A DNA stretch of 64,000 nt from Gordius sp. MW1 (GCA_964036665.1 OZ038532.1:10434537-10498536), one strand, 5' to 3'. Shown: positions 45,099-57,344, counted from the first letter of the stretch. Made by a program: numbers and translations. Notes: generated by a model not told the origin, from the letters alone.

Positions 45099-45764
45099 TC
45101 AAATACCATAGACTCCATACCAGTCATTATTATTCCCATCGTGGTGATGATGATGTGAATGATGAGAATGATGAGAATGATGACTTCTTTTGTTTCTTGT
45201 CGGGTTATTTTGATTTTCCGAATTCAGTGAATTTTCTGCTCTTTTTACTCGTGCCAGAGCAACATGTCTTTTACGTCTCTCATTCTCGAGCAAAAAATTT
45301 AGTCCTTCTTCTGCAAAATCATTTTTAGAGATAGACAATGTTTTGGACTCCTGCACCAACAGACTGAAAGTCACGAACGTGGCTATGAGCTGTTAAAAAT
45401 CGTTAAGTATTCTTTGTATGATTACATTTATTATATTAAAATTAATTTAAAAAATATCGTTACTGTACATAACGGATTTTAATCTAAAAGTTTTTTAGGG
45501 GATTAGCTATTTAATTTGTTACATAATGACTTTAGATTGTTATTAATTAACTAAGTCATTGATAAAATTATTTAAACATTGTAATTGGGTTATAATTCCT
45601 TGCATAAAATCGGTGGGGTTTCACAATATATTGAAAGTACAATCATTGTAATTGGGTCGTTTGAAAAACGTTCAATTAAATTCATGTTAATATAACAACT
45701 ACATGATTGTATATAATAATTTAAGACTTACAAAACTGACAATGGTAAAGTTGTTGATATGCAT
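45099..45764 (-). CDS. Secreted His-rich, furin-site precursor, gene A2
   Basis: Paralogue of A1. Exons 45732-45764 (11 codons, donor gtaagt) and 45099-45389 (acceptor ttaacag), 342-nt phase-0 intron, 107 residues. Signal peptide MHINNFT, then 'IVSFLIATFVTFSLLV'. The conserved 'LSISKNDFAE' and 'LNFLLENERRKRHVALARVK' segments are almost unchanged from A1. Cleavage sites are RRKR, RVKR and RNKR. The last releases 'SHHSHHSHHSHHHHHDGNNN' followed by WYGVYGI. The spacer between sites 2 and 3 has drifted more than the first part, which suggests selection on the 'DFAE..LLENE' peptide and on the His-rich end. Homology with the A1 locus runs from about 44870 to 46060. Confidence 0.87.
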
Positions 45765-45804
45765 CTAATATGTAAAGCAGTTGCTATATAAAATAAATAG
45801 TACC

Positions 45805-45812
45805 CTTTTATA
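45805..45812 (-). promoter_or_regulatory. TATA box of gene A2
   Basis: TATAAAAG on the - strand, 41 nt upstream of the ATG, in the same AAAGTATAAAAG context as A1. Confidence 0.75.
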
Positions 45813-45895
45813 CTTTTGGCGCAGGGTTTTTATGCCAATTTTAGTAGAATGAATCGATTAAATTTGTCAAATATAATCAGTCATAATTGTGGGTA

Positions 45896-45910
45896 TGACA
45901 TTTGATGTCA
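45896..45910 (-). promoter_or_regulatory. Palindromic upstream motif of gene A2
   Basis: TGACATTTGATGTCA, identical to the A1 copy at 14794-14808; the following 'gtaaagggctt' is also unchanged. Confidence 0.6.
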
Positions 45911-45971
45911 GTAAAGGGCTTGAAAAATCTCAGACAACTTATGCGTTATAACTGATTCAAGGTCACAATTT

Positions 45972-46060
45972 TATTGGCATTTGTTTAACATTCAATTAGC
46001 AAGTGATCTAACGACTTCTAATTGACTTATAAAAGGAACGCTCATAATAGGTACCAACAT
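45972..46060. repeat. Cluster-associated conserved block, copy at A2
   Basis: 'attggcatttgt...attcaattag...aacgacttctaattgactta'. It is interrupted downstream at about 46061 by an inserted hAT-type element. Confidence 0.7.
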
Positions 46061-46594
46061 AGGCGTAACTAGGATTTACTCATGGGTAGTGTTAGAAAAT
46101 TTTCAAGGCAAAATTTTTTTGTAAATTTTTTTATGTTTTTTTTTGAAAAATGTTTTTTTTTCTAAAATTTTCATATAAAGAGACAACCAAAATGGGCCTT
46201 GTTTCAATGATGAAAGTAGAATCAATGCATTCGATAATGATTCTACAACATCCCATTCACAAATCTTTTCGAGTATAGTAAAAATGGCTTCTTTAAATTC
46301 ATAAAATCTTTTGACAGCATTATGTTTTGGGTCCACCTTGTTTCACAAAGTGTGTTAATTTAGAGGATTTTGGATTGGTTGACAAAAAGAGCAATACAGA
46401 GTTTAAAAGATTTAATTTTTTCGGCGAAGTTATAAAATCAGTAATCTTTTTGATAATACCTTTTATAAAAAACAAATTAAATATAAAAACAATCATAATC
46501 TTACCCATACAATTCCTATTGTTGGAAAACTTGCAAGAATCCTTAATTGCTAAATTTAGATTGTGCGATGCACAATGAATATATATAGCCTTAG

Positions 46595-46788
46595 TAGAGT
46601 TGTTAAATTGCTAACTTTCTTAACTCCAGCTACCATCTGCTCTCCTCGCCCTCGAGCATTTTTATATGCTACTGTTCTGCCTAGTGCACCGAACAGCGAG
46701 CACTTATTGTGCTAACGCGCATATTAAGCAACTCAGTGTGCGTGCTCGCGTCTGGAGTTTGAAAAAAGTTAGCAATTTAACAACTCAA
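46595..46788. mobile_element. 194-bp hAT-type MITE inside the older transposase
   Basis: Ends TAGAGTTGTTAAATTGCTAAC and, inward from the right, TTGAGTTGTTAAATTGCTAAC; 8-bp flanking repeats AGCCTTAG (46587-46594, 46789-46796). The interior 'ctgttctgcctagtgcaccg' is shared with the 2.55-kb element at 3962-6512. Confidence 0.88.
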
Positions 46789-46972
46789 AGCCTTAGGGCA
46801 CACATTCTTAAACAAAATCGGCAACACATTTTTAGAGCCACTCATCACTGAGGCTCCATCATAACCCTGCCCTCTAAGTTTTGTAATGTCAATTTAAGAT
46901 TTTTAAGATTCTGCATCACAACTTCAAACATCCCCTTTGCTAACATATCCTTGATCTTGATATATTCTAAAG

Positions 46973-47704
46973 CAGTGATTCTTAACCTGGGGATCGCGAC
47001 CCCCTAGGGGATCGCGAGAAGTTTGCCGGGGGGTCGCCAAATTTTTTTAGAATAAAATAAAAATATTCAGAAAAGCTTTAGAAAAAATACTCAGGGGATT
47101 CGAACTCGTTGTCTTAAGATTCATTATTAGAATTAATAAATGATTGTTATTTAAAATCTTTGTTTAAAACTAAAAGTTTGCCGCAATTTTGGATAAAAAT
47201 TCGTGCAGAATATCCTCCATTATTTTCAGCAGCAATTCAAAATTTGCTGCCTTTCGCTAGTACCTATTTGTGTGAAAAAGGCTCTCAACTATGGTGGATA
47301 TAAAAACTAAAAAACGCAATAGATTGCGACTAGATTCCTGCATGAGGATAGCATTACAATTAATTGAACCAAGAATTAACAAATTGGCTGAAGATGTTCA
47401 GCAGCAGAAATCTCATTAAATATATTTCCGAATGCATATATTTTTTATTTTAAACATTGTTTTTATGTTTAATTATGAAGTTTTTATTTTTTTATTATTT
47501 CATTATCTATTTAAATTTTAAATAGATAATGAAATAATAAAGTTGTGTTTTATGTTTATTATATAATAAAATGAAAAAATAATAGAAAATCAATATATTA
47601 TAGATAATATAACAAATATAAACTATTATGAAAAAAATGGGGGGCCGCAAACAAATTATAAAATATTTGGGGGGTCTCGTGTATAAAAAGGTTAAGAACC
47701 ACTG
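46973..47704 (+). mobile_element. 732-bp hAT (SPIN/Charlie-like) with transposase tail, inside the older transposase
   Basis: Ends CAGTGATTCTTAACCTGGGG and, inward from the right, CAGTGGTTCTTAACC; perfect 8-bp flanks TTCTAAAG (46965-46972, 47705-47712). At 47220-47419 the + strand encodes 'TYLCEKG', then after a one-base shift 'STMVDIKTKKRNRL', 'MRIALQLIEPRINKLAEDVQ' and a stop, the C-terminal dimerisation region of ZBED/Charlie-like hAT transposases. It is an internally deleted, dead copy. It splits the host element's frame within 'REVSLE'. Confidence 0.9.
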
Positions 47705-48786
47705 TTCTAAAGAGACCTCTCTGATTACTGTTGGTTGTGTATTCAAATCAACAAAACGGATAACAACGGCCATTTGTTCTTGTGTTGAGTGAGATATCCG
47801 TTGTCTCATGCAAGAGGAGTGAAAAAAGGGTGACTTATTATTATCTGCAACTATTTTTGTTTGAATATGTTGTTTAATAATATAAATTAATTCTTTTTGT
47901 ATAGCAGTTGTTAGCATTTTTCGGACATTCTTTTAAATCAGTTTTCACTTTCTCGCTGAACTTTAAAAGTAAAACCAAGAGCTCCTTGTAATTCCCTTCA
48001 TTACTATCCTTTATCCTGGGATTTTTAACTGGTAACAGGCCATATTCACGGTGACCTATTAAAAAGAGCCCATACTAAACATTTAGATTAAAATGCCTCT
48101 CAATGCAATTCCTTGCCTGCCACAGAACACTATAGCTTCCGTTATAGTATATAATGCTTCCCTTATTTTATTGTGATAGAATTTTCTTTCATTTGAAATA
48201 ACCAGGTCAATTGACTGTTTTTTGTTAATATAAATATCTTCGTTGATAATGTCGACTGCATGCAAATGATAATTTTTGTGAATGGTTGTTGAATGTTTGT
48301 ATTGCATTTTGCAACCTGTTAAAAGCACAAACTGTTTTAAAAACTAGCAATTTATCTAACCTGTTATAAGCATTAACAATTAAACTATTTAAATTTTGAG
48401 AGCCTTTTCCACCCTTAACTTTCCCTGCAAGTACACAATACTTACAAAAAGCTCCTGCTTTTTGGAATAACATAACCATGGCCATTGTTTAAACCACTGA
48501 TATTGAAATTTTAAATTGCGAATTCCACATTTAGGAAACTCGAAGCTTTCATTAGGTTGCCAGATTAATTTAAAAACTCTAAATTTCTACATCCCAATCA
48601 AATTTGATTAAAAATAATTGCCCATGTCATGGTCATCTAAAAGGATATATATTAAATATATTTTGAATCTTATCCTCACTAATATCCATTTTAGACTTCA
48701 CACTGGCAGTATCTAGAAAAATAATTAGATTTATAGCAAGTTATATAAAGTATTTTCCTTCACAAACTCTCATTAACTATACTAAC

Positions 48787-49040
48787 CAATTGTTAGTGTT
48801 AGATTATCCCTTTCCTCTTCTTCTTGTCCTCTTACAGAATTAGCACTATCATTTTCTAAAAAACTTAATACTAGAATCTAGAGTGAGTTTGAACAAATAG
48901 GAAATGCCTTGATCACTATTTGTGATTGTTAGTGTTTAATTATCCTTTTCCTCTTCTTCTTATCCCCTTACAGAATTAGTACTACTATCATTTTCTAAAA
49001 AACTAAATTCTAGATAGAGTGAGTTTGAACAAAGAGTAAA
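48787..49040. repeat. ~130-bp direct repeat, two copies
   Basis: 'ttgttagtgtt[a/t]gattatcc...cctcttcttctt...acagaattag...cattttctaaaaaact' occurs at about 48790 and 48927, with about 90% identity by eye. Confidence 0.7.
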
Positions 49041-50330
49041 GATGGGCGAAGTGCACAAATAAATTAAGGACGGACTCGGGCTGACCTGAAGGTTTTCAAA
49101 TGGGATACGGGCGGGCCGACCTCCTGAAACCAGCCCGTTGCAGATCTCTAGTTCCAAGCTCTACCAGACGACGTGGTGTTATTATGCTAGAAAGATTGGC
49201 TTCAAATAAAGCTATTCTTCCAGAAATAGCCTTCAGTAAAGGTATTATTAATGATAAAGACAAAGGGGAAATTTTGTTAGACAATGATGCATTTCCAAAC
49301 TTGATACAAACCACCTTACTATTTTTAGGCCTAATATATTAATTATCTTATGTTGTTGAAGGATTTTATTCGATTATTACTATAATCGAAAGAAATTTAA
49401 TCGTGGAATAGTGACAAAACCAATATTCATTTGATTAAGGAAAGCCAGCAGTTTTGTTGTATAGATATAAATTTGGCCGCCCTTGCTTGATCTATAAATA
49501 TTTAAGTAGGAAAGATATAGGTAAAGTGATTAGCTGTGCTACCCGACTGTGTTAATATGAAACTCTACCTCCGAAAGGTTATGGCGAATCTTGATGAATT
49601 TCGTGGTAGAGAAGCAATTTGGTTCGAGTTTGGAATAAGGGCCAGATTCGAATCCTTATCTAAATTTTGAATCGAATATTACTTGCTGAGATTCGAAAAG
49701 ACGAGACTAATATTATTAAGCTGTTTTTAACTTCCCCCAAATCAGTTATTTTCCCCGTTCATTAATTTTAAGTATTACAAGCTTATACAAAATATATTGA
49801 AAATTTTATGTTTAAATATAATATGGACTTCAACTTCCAAAAAATGTCGATATTTTCGCTAACATTTAGGTTAATCGTTATTTAAAGTTGGATATTATTT
49901 TTGTACTTTTCCATTATGCTTCAACATATATTATTAACCTAAAAATAATATTAATTGCTATGTATTTTAATTGAAGAAGAAGAAAAAATTTAATGAGACA
50001 AATTCACATATTCTAAATCATCGAATAACCTATGATCATTGTAAACGTTTTTTTATATGACAAACAAAATCTGAGATTTATCGATGTTTTATTTTTTTGT
50101 TCGCCTTTAATTATTCTATCTCTGTTTTTTTATAAATAAAATTTTAGAAATGTATGAATATTTATTCTATATTTCGTATTTAAATAAGCTTCAAAAATAT
50201 TTAAATCGAATTCGAATCTTTAATTTAATATTCGACGGATCTCGAATCGAATATTTTATTCCTAAAAATTTAGAATTTGAATAGAATACCAAAAATATTC
50301 GATTCGAATTCAGAGGCGTAAAGTTATAAA
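49041..50330. other. Unassigned, repeat-like DNA
   Basis: An 80-codon frame at 49100-49342 is not recognised. 49600-49700 and 50195-50310 carry facing 'gattcgaatc'/'aatcgaatatt' repeats that look like subterminal parts of a MITE of about 700 bp, but no clean ends or target duplication were found. Confidence 0.4.
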
Positions 50331-51685
50331 CAGTGATGTAGTGGATTTGGACCCATAATATATCATGGACATAATATAACATGTATTACGCAACTAGATG
50401 CAAACACTAAATCTAACCCTAACCCTTGCCTATATTACATTTTGCCTATATTACATTGCAAAAATACGAATTTAAGGATTTAATAATCATATTTTTAAAA
50501 AATTGGACCACAAATATTAGTTATTTTGGGAACTATTTGAAACGGTGTATAAATACACGTTAACCGGCTATATTTTTAAATATCTATCAATTCAACGTTA
50601 AATAATCTAGATTTTAAATTAATTAGCAATGTAAAATCATGGATAGATATTAAAATTAACATATCTTTGCCTATATATACTGTCTTATATTAAACTCAAA
50701 GGTTATGATTAGTTTACATATTTTGGCCACTATATATTTTGACCCGAAGTGATGTAGTGTAGAGAGTGTAGATAAGTGGCGCAGCTAAGGGAGGAAGCGG
50801 GACATTCCCCCATCTTTATGCAAAAATTAGAAAAAATGATTTAAATGAAATATTAAAGTAATTAAAAGTATTTATAGTCCAACAAAAAACTAAGACACAT
50901 ATAAATACTTTAAAAGCTTATAAATTAAATTTTCGGGATAAGCTTTAACCTCACTTTTTTGTCTTTCCAACACCACATGCACCACCAATGATCATAGTTT
51001 TTTCTAAGTCAAAGATCATGCTTATTCAAAAAATAGTTAATGTTGAACGCTTTTTCTCAGCGTATTTAATACATAATTTAAGTAAAAATAGTTACCGCTA
51101 TCTATATATTGCAATTGCAAAGGATGTTATGGTATTATTTAGATTGTTTTCACATATTAGTCTATATAAAAACGTATTGTCATATAGAAGATTAAATATA
51201 ACTCAAATAGGTTGAAAAAGGACATATTTTATAATTTATGGACTTAAACTGTTGGTTTTTATAGCCTAATCTTCATCTCTCTAAAATGAAACTTTTGGTG
51301 AGAATATGAGGATCATCTTTAATTTCTTCCAACTTATTTTAATTTATTCAATTAAGACTTTCAACCTTTTTCGCTCGCCCCAATTTAAGTATCTCGCTCG
51401 GCCCTTGTATTAAACTCTGGCTTTTGCAGATTCATCGGTTTAGCAAAATTACCTCTCATAGACTTACCTCAAACTCAAAGGCTGAGAGTCACGAAGAACT
51501 GTTGATAAGGGAGAATAATTACATTTTGCACTGAATTTAAAGAAGTTACTGTAAATGCGGTTTTTAAAAACAATTTACAAAGTTACTTTACTTTTACAAT
51601 ACACGAAGCTAATAAATTTGACTAGACATTTGATGTTTTTAAAAATAATAGATAAGAGATCCTATACTATTGAATTTGTTTAAAA
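50331..51685. other. Intergenic DNA, no gene seen
   Basis: Contains the partner of the 42.0-42.9 kb dispersed repeat (about 50770-51010). A frame at 50988-51215 has no supporting motif. Confidence 0.4.
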
Positions 51686-51689
51686 GTTC

Positions 51690-51760
51690 AGTGTTGAATT
51701 TAATTAGTAGGCAATGCCTTCTAAATGACTTACGAAGGGAACGACTTATAATGGGAGCCA
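51690..51760. repeat. Cluster-associated conserved block, copy at B2
   Basis: 'gaatttaattagtaggcaatgccttctaaatgacttacgaagggaacgacttataatgggagcc' region; closest to the B1 and B3 copies. Confidence 0.75.
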
Positions 51761-52390
51761 ATTGATTATTAAAGTTATAGTTGCGACGCCAAAAGCCTTT
51801 ACTAAATTAATTTAAGATAATTTTTTAAAAACTTTATTATGATAGTTATAATTAAGATTTATGGTTTATAATTTTATGTCAAAATTGACTTTAATAACTT
51901 TATTTTACAAAAAGAACGTTGTATCGTGATTAAATTATCTGCAACTCTATAAAAGTCGCATTTATATTATCTTTGATATAAATCGTACGTTGAAGGTTAA
52001 CTTAAAATTAAATGGTAAATTAAAATGAAAAAAGGTCAGCTAATTTTAGATCTCTTACGTCTGCATTATGTAGTTTATTTTTCCATTAATAAATACTCAT
52101 TAATTTAATTTAGAATTTAATCCTGCAAGATGGCTAAACTATCTTGAATCTGAAATTGACGCCTTATGTGTAATAGTTCACACTCTTCCCAGTTAGGACA
52201 TTTTATAAGCCGGAGTTTATAAAACTAGCAACACATCCGTCCGACATTTTAATATTTATTAACGATTTACACATTTACATAGTAAGCAGAATGATTGATC
52301 TAGGAAGCTAAAGTACATTCATATATATACATACGTATGTGCAAGAGCCTAATAATTTTATATGTGTTAGGCAAATTAACGAGGGTGGGT

Positions 52391-52933
52391 TTATTTTCCG
52401 GAGTGAGAACGATGAGAACTTCTCTTCCTTCTACCGGATCCACTGCTTCTTTTCCTTCTGCCAGAATGACTGCTCCTTTTCCTTCTACCAGAGTGACTTG
52501 ATTCTTCTAAATCTTCGACTAGCAGAGATCTCTTATTGCCGTTTGCTTTTGCCAACGCACGTTTAGCGCGAAGAGCTTGATTACCAAACGCTACTTCATC
52601 ATCGGCTATAGCTAAGTTGTCAGCATTCGAGGCTTTAATTGCGCTGCCAGTGACCCCAGAGCCCAAATATCGGTAATTTATGAGCCCGATTAGCTGTGAA
52701 ATAGTTAAATATTGAAGTGCAAATTTTTGTAACTTTACTTAAATGTTTTAGACATTTTTATGTTTTACTTTGAAATCAGACGATTTAAAATTGATTAAAA
52801 GATAAAAAAAAATAGTTTTAAGACTCAAACGATAATTAAAACAATTACTAAAAATGTTATATATGTAAGTTAGCGAATAATTATGTAATTATATTATTAC
52901 CAAAAATATCGCGACACTGTTTATAAGTTTCAT
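52391..52933 (-). CDS. Secreted multi-RRKR peptide precursor, gene B2 (short C-terminus)
   Basis: Paralogue of B1 and B3. Exons 52901-52933 and 52391-52693, 207-nt phase-0 intron, 111 residues. Signal peptide MKLINS, then 'VAIFLLIGLI'. It keeps RAKR, NKR and the G-RRKR repeats. An 18-nt in-frame loss removes the Arg-Arg-Tyr-Arg-Tyr segment, so the protein ends 'SHRSHSGK' instead of 'RRYRYGK'. The Gly-Lys amidation-like end survives, but on a different peptide. 'LLVEDLEE' replaces 'LLDEDLEE'. TATA at 52976 and CCAAT near 53061 match the other B genes, and AATAAA follows near 52253. Confidence 0.87.
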
Positions 52934-52975
52934 TGTAAAAGCGAAAAGATAGTAAATTAAGAAATTTAATATTTG

Positions 52976-52983
52976 CTTTTATA
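52976..52983 (-). promoter_or_regulatory. TATA box of gene B2
   Basis: TATAAAAG on the - strand, 43 nt before the ATG. CCAAT (in GTTGCCAATC, 53061-53070) lies about 80 bp further up. Confidence 0.75.
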
Positions 52984-53099
52984 AGCAAAAAAGTCTTAAA
53001 AATAAGATAAGAGTTGGCCAATATATTTGATTCTAAATCCAAAAGATATCATAAACTATTGATTGGCAACACATTTAATTATCATTGCCTCTGTGCTAG

Positions 53100-54280
53100 C
53101 CATGGGCTAAATAAACCAATATTTTATTCAGTTTGACCTTCATTTTTTTAAATTATTGTAATTTTTGGCTATTCAAAAATGTAAATTGTTATCCTAAGCG
53201 ATAGCACCTAAAATAGAACCAATATTTTATTCATTATTAAACCAAACCAATCCATTTAAATATGAGTATTTGATTAAAAGTTGCAAATCTTACCTTAATC
53301 TAAGGGGATCGCAAGTCAAACTGATTTACCAGACTAATAAAAAACTACATAAGCAAGTTGAAATCTATTACCTTGTCTTAAATGAGGCAAGTTTATTATT
53401 ATTGATTCATTTGTTTTAGGTTAGATTTTAATTGTCTAGTATATGGTATTTCTCACTTTACAACTTTACCTCGACTATAAAATAATCAATGTAGTTTAGA
53501 GGCGAAAGGCATTGTAGAAATTAGAAAAAAGGGAATTTACAAATAAATTATAAATTAGAAGAGGACTTATATATTTTATCAACAAAAATCACCATAAGCT
53601 AATACACCGTTTCGGAATAAAAGATTCCTCCCTGCCCTTTCACTCCCACCTTCTCAGACTTCCGAAATGCCCCGAAGACAGACAAAAAAATGTTTGTTCA
53701 ATAGCTAAAAGATAAAGGAAAATATTTCGATTTAAAACTAAAAACATAACAAGTAGATGCCATGATCTTTTCGGATTATATTAAGACTTGGCCTAATATT
53801 ACTGTTAAAATTAGGACAGTTATGAAAAGTTATTCAAACTTTTTCATTATTATATAAAAAGAGTCTAAAAATATAAAAGGAAATCGGTCATAAAACACGA
53901 TTAATTTAATTTCCATATATTTTTTTAACAGCTATTCGTATTTTTTAACTACTATAATTAGAAAAATAGAACATATTATAAATTAAATTTTAATTTAAAA
54001 TCGTTTTCCAACACATTAGTTGGATTGCTGGTTTAGATATTAGTGTTATTCAACATGTTAAGAGATGATTTTCAACAACAAAAACCTTTACCTATACATT
54101 TTTTTAAATTTTATTTAAAGATTTATTAGTGATTTATTAATTGCTAAGCAATTTATGGGCTCGCTTTTGGTTGTCCGTCCGTCCTCCTGTCCTCTCCTGT
54201 TCAACTTGCAATTTTTCACCGATTACCGTGGAAATTTTAGGGGTTCTTAATCGCTGTTATGCCTTTAATTTTTTCAATCT
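53100..54280. other. Intergenic DNA, no gene seen
   Basis: A+T-rich. Ends with a 'ttaattgctaagcaatttatgggctcgc' motif at about 54136, just before the satellite. Confidence 0.4.
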
Positions 54281-54289
54281 CGAGTTCAA

Positions 54290-57110
54290 ATTCCATTATT
54301 GTTTTTTTGCCCGACTGATTACCTTTATTAATGAATTTCTTTGGGCATCTTGTTTAGGTTGTTGCTAAATATCGGATAATTGAGAAACTGACTAAATAAT
54401 TCCCCGCAAATAAATGCTGATCGTTGCTTACATTTGATTTGTCTGACACGGCCGGAGGCCAAAATTCTGGTTAATTGCTATTTATATTTGCTGCTTTGTG
54501 AATTTCTTTTGGCAATTTATCTAGATTGTTGCTTTATAGAGGATGAATGCGGAACTGGCTAAATAATTCCCTGCAAATTAATGCTGATCGTTGCTTACAT
54601 TTGATTTGTCTGACACGGCCGGAGGCCAAATCTCTGGTTAATTGCTATTTGTATTTGCTGCTTTGTGAATTTTTTTGGCAATTTATCTAGATTGTTGCTT
54701 TATAGAGGATGAATGCGGAACTGGCTAAATAATTCCCTGCATATTGATGCTGATCGTTGCTTACATTTGATTTGTCTAACACGGCCGGAGGCCAAATCTC
54801 TGGTTAACTGCTATTTGTATTTGCTGCTTTGGGAATTTCTTTTGGCAATTTATCTAGATTGTTGCTTTATAATGGATGAATGCGGAACTGGCTAAATAAT
54901 TCCCTGCAAATTAATGCTGATCGTTGCTTACATTTGATTTGTCTGACACGGCCGGAGGCCAAATCTCTGGTTAATTGCTATTTGTATTTGCTGCTTTGTG
55001 AATTTCTTTTGGCAATTTATCTAGATTGTTGCTTTATAATGGATGAATGCGGAACTGGCTAAATAATTCCCTGCAAATTAATGCTGATCGTTGCTTACAT
55101 TTGATTTGTCTGACACGGCCGGAGGCCAAATCTCTGGTTAATTGCTATTTGTGTTTGCTGCTTTGTGAATTTCTTTTGGCAATTTATCTAGATTGTTGCT
55201 TTATAATGGATGAATGCGGAACTGGCTAAATAATTCCCTGCAAATTAATGCTGATCGTTGCTTACATTTGATTTGTCTGACACGGCCGGAGGCCAAATCT
55301 CTGGTTAATTGCTATTTGTATTTGCTGCTTTGTGAATTTCTTTTGGCAATTTATCTAGATTGTTGCTTTATAATGGATGAATGCGGAACTGGCTAAATAA
55401 TTCCCTGCAAATTAATGCTGATCGTTGCTTACATTTGATTTGTCTGACACGGCCGGAGGCCAAATCTCTGGTTAATTGCTATTTGTGTTTGCTGCTTTGT
55501 GAATTTCTTTTGGCAATTTATCTAGATTGTTGCTTTATAATGGATGAATGCGGAACTGGCTAAATAATTCCCTGCAAATTAATGCTGATCGTTGCTTACA
55601 TTTGATTTGTCTGACACGGCCGGAGGCCAAATCTCTGGTTAATTGCTATTTGTATTTGCTGCTTTGTGAATTTCTTTTGGCAATTTATCTAGATTGTTGC
55701 TTTATAATGGATGAATGCGGAACTGGCTAAATAATTCCCTGCAAATTAATGCTGATCGTTGCTTACATTTGATTTGTCTGACACGGCCGGAGGCCAAATC
55801 TCTGGTTAATTGCTATTTGTGTTTGCTGCTTTGTGAATTTCTTTTGGCAATTTATCTAGATTGTTGCTTTATAATGGATGAATGCGGAACTGGCTAAATA
55901 ATTCCCTGCAAATTAATGCTGATCGTTGCTTACATTTGATTTGTCTGACACGGCCGGAGGCCAAATCTCTGGTTAATTGCTATTTGTATTTGCTGCTTTG
56001 TGAATTTCTTTTGGCAATTTATCTAGATTGTTGCTTTATAATGGATGAATGCGGAACTGGCTAAATAATTCCCTGCAAATTAATGCTGATCGTTGCTTAC
56101 ATTTGATTTGTCTGACACGGCCGGAGGCCAAATCTCTGGTTAATTGCTATTTGTGTTTGCTGCTTTGTGAATTTCTTTTGGCAATTTATCTAGATTGTTG
56201 CTTTATAATGGATGAATGCGGAACTGGCTAAATAATTCCCTGCAAATTAATGCTGATCGTTGCTTACATTTGATTTGTCTGACACGGCCGGAGGCCAAAT
56301 CTCTGGTTAATTGCTATTTGTATTTGCTGCTTTGTGAATTTCTTTTGGCAATTTATCTAGATTGTTGCTTTATAATGGATGAATGCGGAACTGGCTAAAT
56401 AATTCCCTGCAAATTAATGCTGATCGTTGCTTACATTTGATTTGTCTGACACGGCCGGAGGCCAAATCTCTGGTTAATTGCTATTTGTATTTGCTGCTTT
56501 GTGAATTTCTTTTGGCAATTTATCTAGATTGTTGCTTTATAATGGATGAATGCGGAACTGGCTACATAATTCCCTGCAAATTAATGCTGATCGTTGCTTA
56601 CATTTGGTTTGTCTGACACGGTCGGAGGCCAAAATTCTGGGTATCTGCTGTTTATATTTGCTGCTTTGTGAATTTCTTTTGCCAATTTTTCGTTGTTTAT
56701 AACGGATGATTGCGAAACTGACTAAATAATTCTCGGCAAATTAATGATGCCCGTTGCTTACTTCAACTTTATCTGACCACGGCCAAAAGCTAAAATTAAT
56801 TTTTATTTTTGTACCTGCACGTTTTGGCATTTATGGTATCTTAACTTCAAATATACAAAAATCAAATTTTTTTGCCTGAAAATTAATAATAATGACCTGA
56901 TTGGCTTAAATTTTTTCGACCTCACCCGAGCTCAATATCCATTATTGTTTATTGACCTGACTTACTTTCATATAAAAATTTCTTTTGGTAATTTGTCGAG
57001 GTTATTGCTTTATAACGGATGACTGCGAAACTGGCTAAATAAATTTCTGCAAATTAATGATGACCTTTGCTTACTTCTACTTTATCTGACTACGGCCAAA
57101 AGCCGAAATT
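54290..57110 (+). repeat. 167-bp satellite array with a 334-bp higher-order core
   Basis: About 13 near-identical 167-bp monomers from about 54380 to 56640, with two or three diverged monomers on each side. The core monomer holds 'tttataatggatgaatgcgg', 'ctgatcgttgcttacatttg' and 'tgtctgacacggccggaggcc'. One site alternates A,G,A,G across successive monomers from 54880 to 56216 (tgtatttgc / tgtgtttgc), so the recent unit of amplification was a dimer. A 60-codon frame opens once per monomer but is not a gene. The array lies between genes B2 and B3. Confidence 0.93.
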
Positions 57111-57180
57111 CATTTATATTTTTGTGCCTGCAGGTTTTGGCATTTATGGTATCTTAACGTCAAATATATTAAAAATCAAT
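56800..57180 (+). repeat. Diverged long-period repeats at the satellite edge
   Basis: 'tatttttgt[a/g]cctgca[c/g]gttttggc' and 'atttatggtatcttaac' occur at about 56808 and 57118 with a period near 310 bp, about two old monomers. Confidence 0.65.
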
Positions 57181-57344
57181 TTTTTGGCTGAAAATAAACC
57201 GTGCCAAAAATCAAAAACTTTATCCTTTTTCCAAGCCTCACTTGATTCTTACTTTTTTGTGCCTTTTTTGTTCATTTTTGTTAATGTGGGCGGCTGACTT
57301 TTAGGCCAAAAATGTATATAGTTTTCTGATCCCCTGCATAGAGT

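Larger units (their letters stand above)
46078..48545 (-). mobile_element. Decayed hAT transposase gene (TTF finger, DUF4371)
   Basis: Read downward on the - strand: 'FQYQWFKQWPWLCYSKKQ' and 'GAFCKYCVLAGKV' (TTF-type finger), 'ISNERKFYHNKIREAL' and 'IVFCGRQGIALRG', then 'EQMAVVIRFVDLNTQ' and 'IREVSLE' (DUF4371), 'RGQGYDGASVMSG', and 'DPKHNAVKRFYEFKEAI'. All are signature segments of one transposase lineage in the right order. Several shifts and stops, and no dimerisation domain, so it is dead and 3'-truncated. Two younger hAT-type elements sit inside it (46595-46788 and 46973-47704). The end near 46065 (ataggcgtaactaggat) may be a repeat border. Confidence 0.85.

Noticed and set aside
49100-49342. 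80-codon + strand frame as a gene
   Set aside because: No family, signal peptide or splice context; it overlaps repeat-like sequence and an open frame on the other strand.
50400-50450. Telomere-like 'ctaaccctaaccc'
   Set aside because: Only about two units; no array.
54713-56616. Eleven tandem 60-77-codon frames
   Set aside because: They repeat every 167 bp because the satellite does; no signal peptide, splice site or codon preference supports them.
54290-57110. CRISPR-like regular repeats
   Set aside because: There are no unique spacers, the unit is 167 bp and the setting is a eukaryotic genome.
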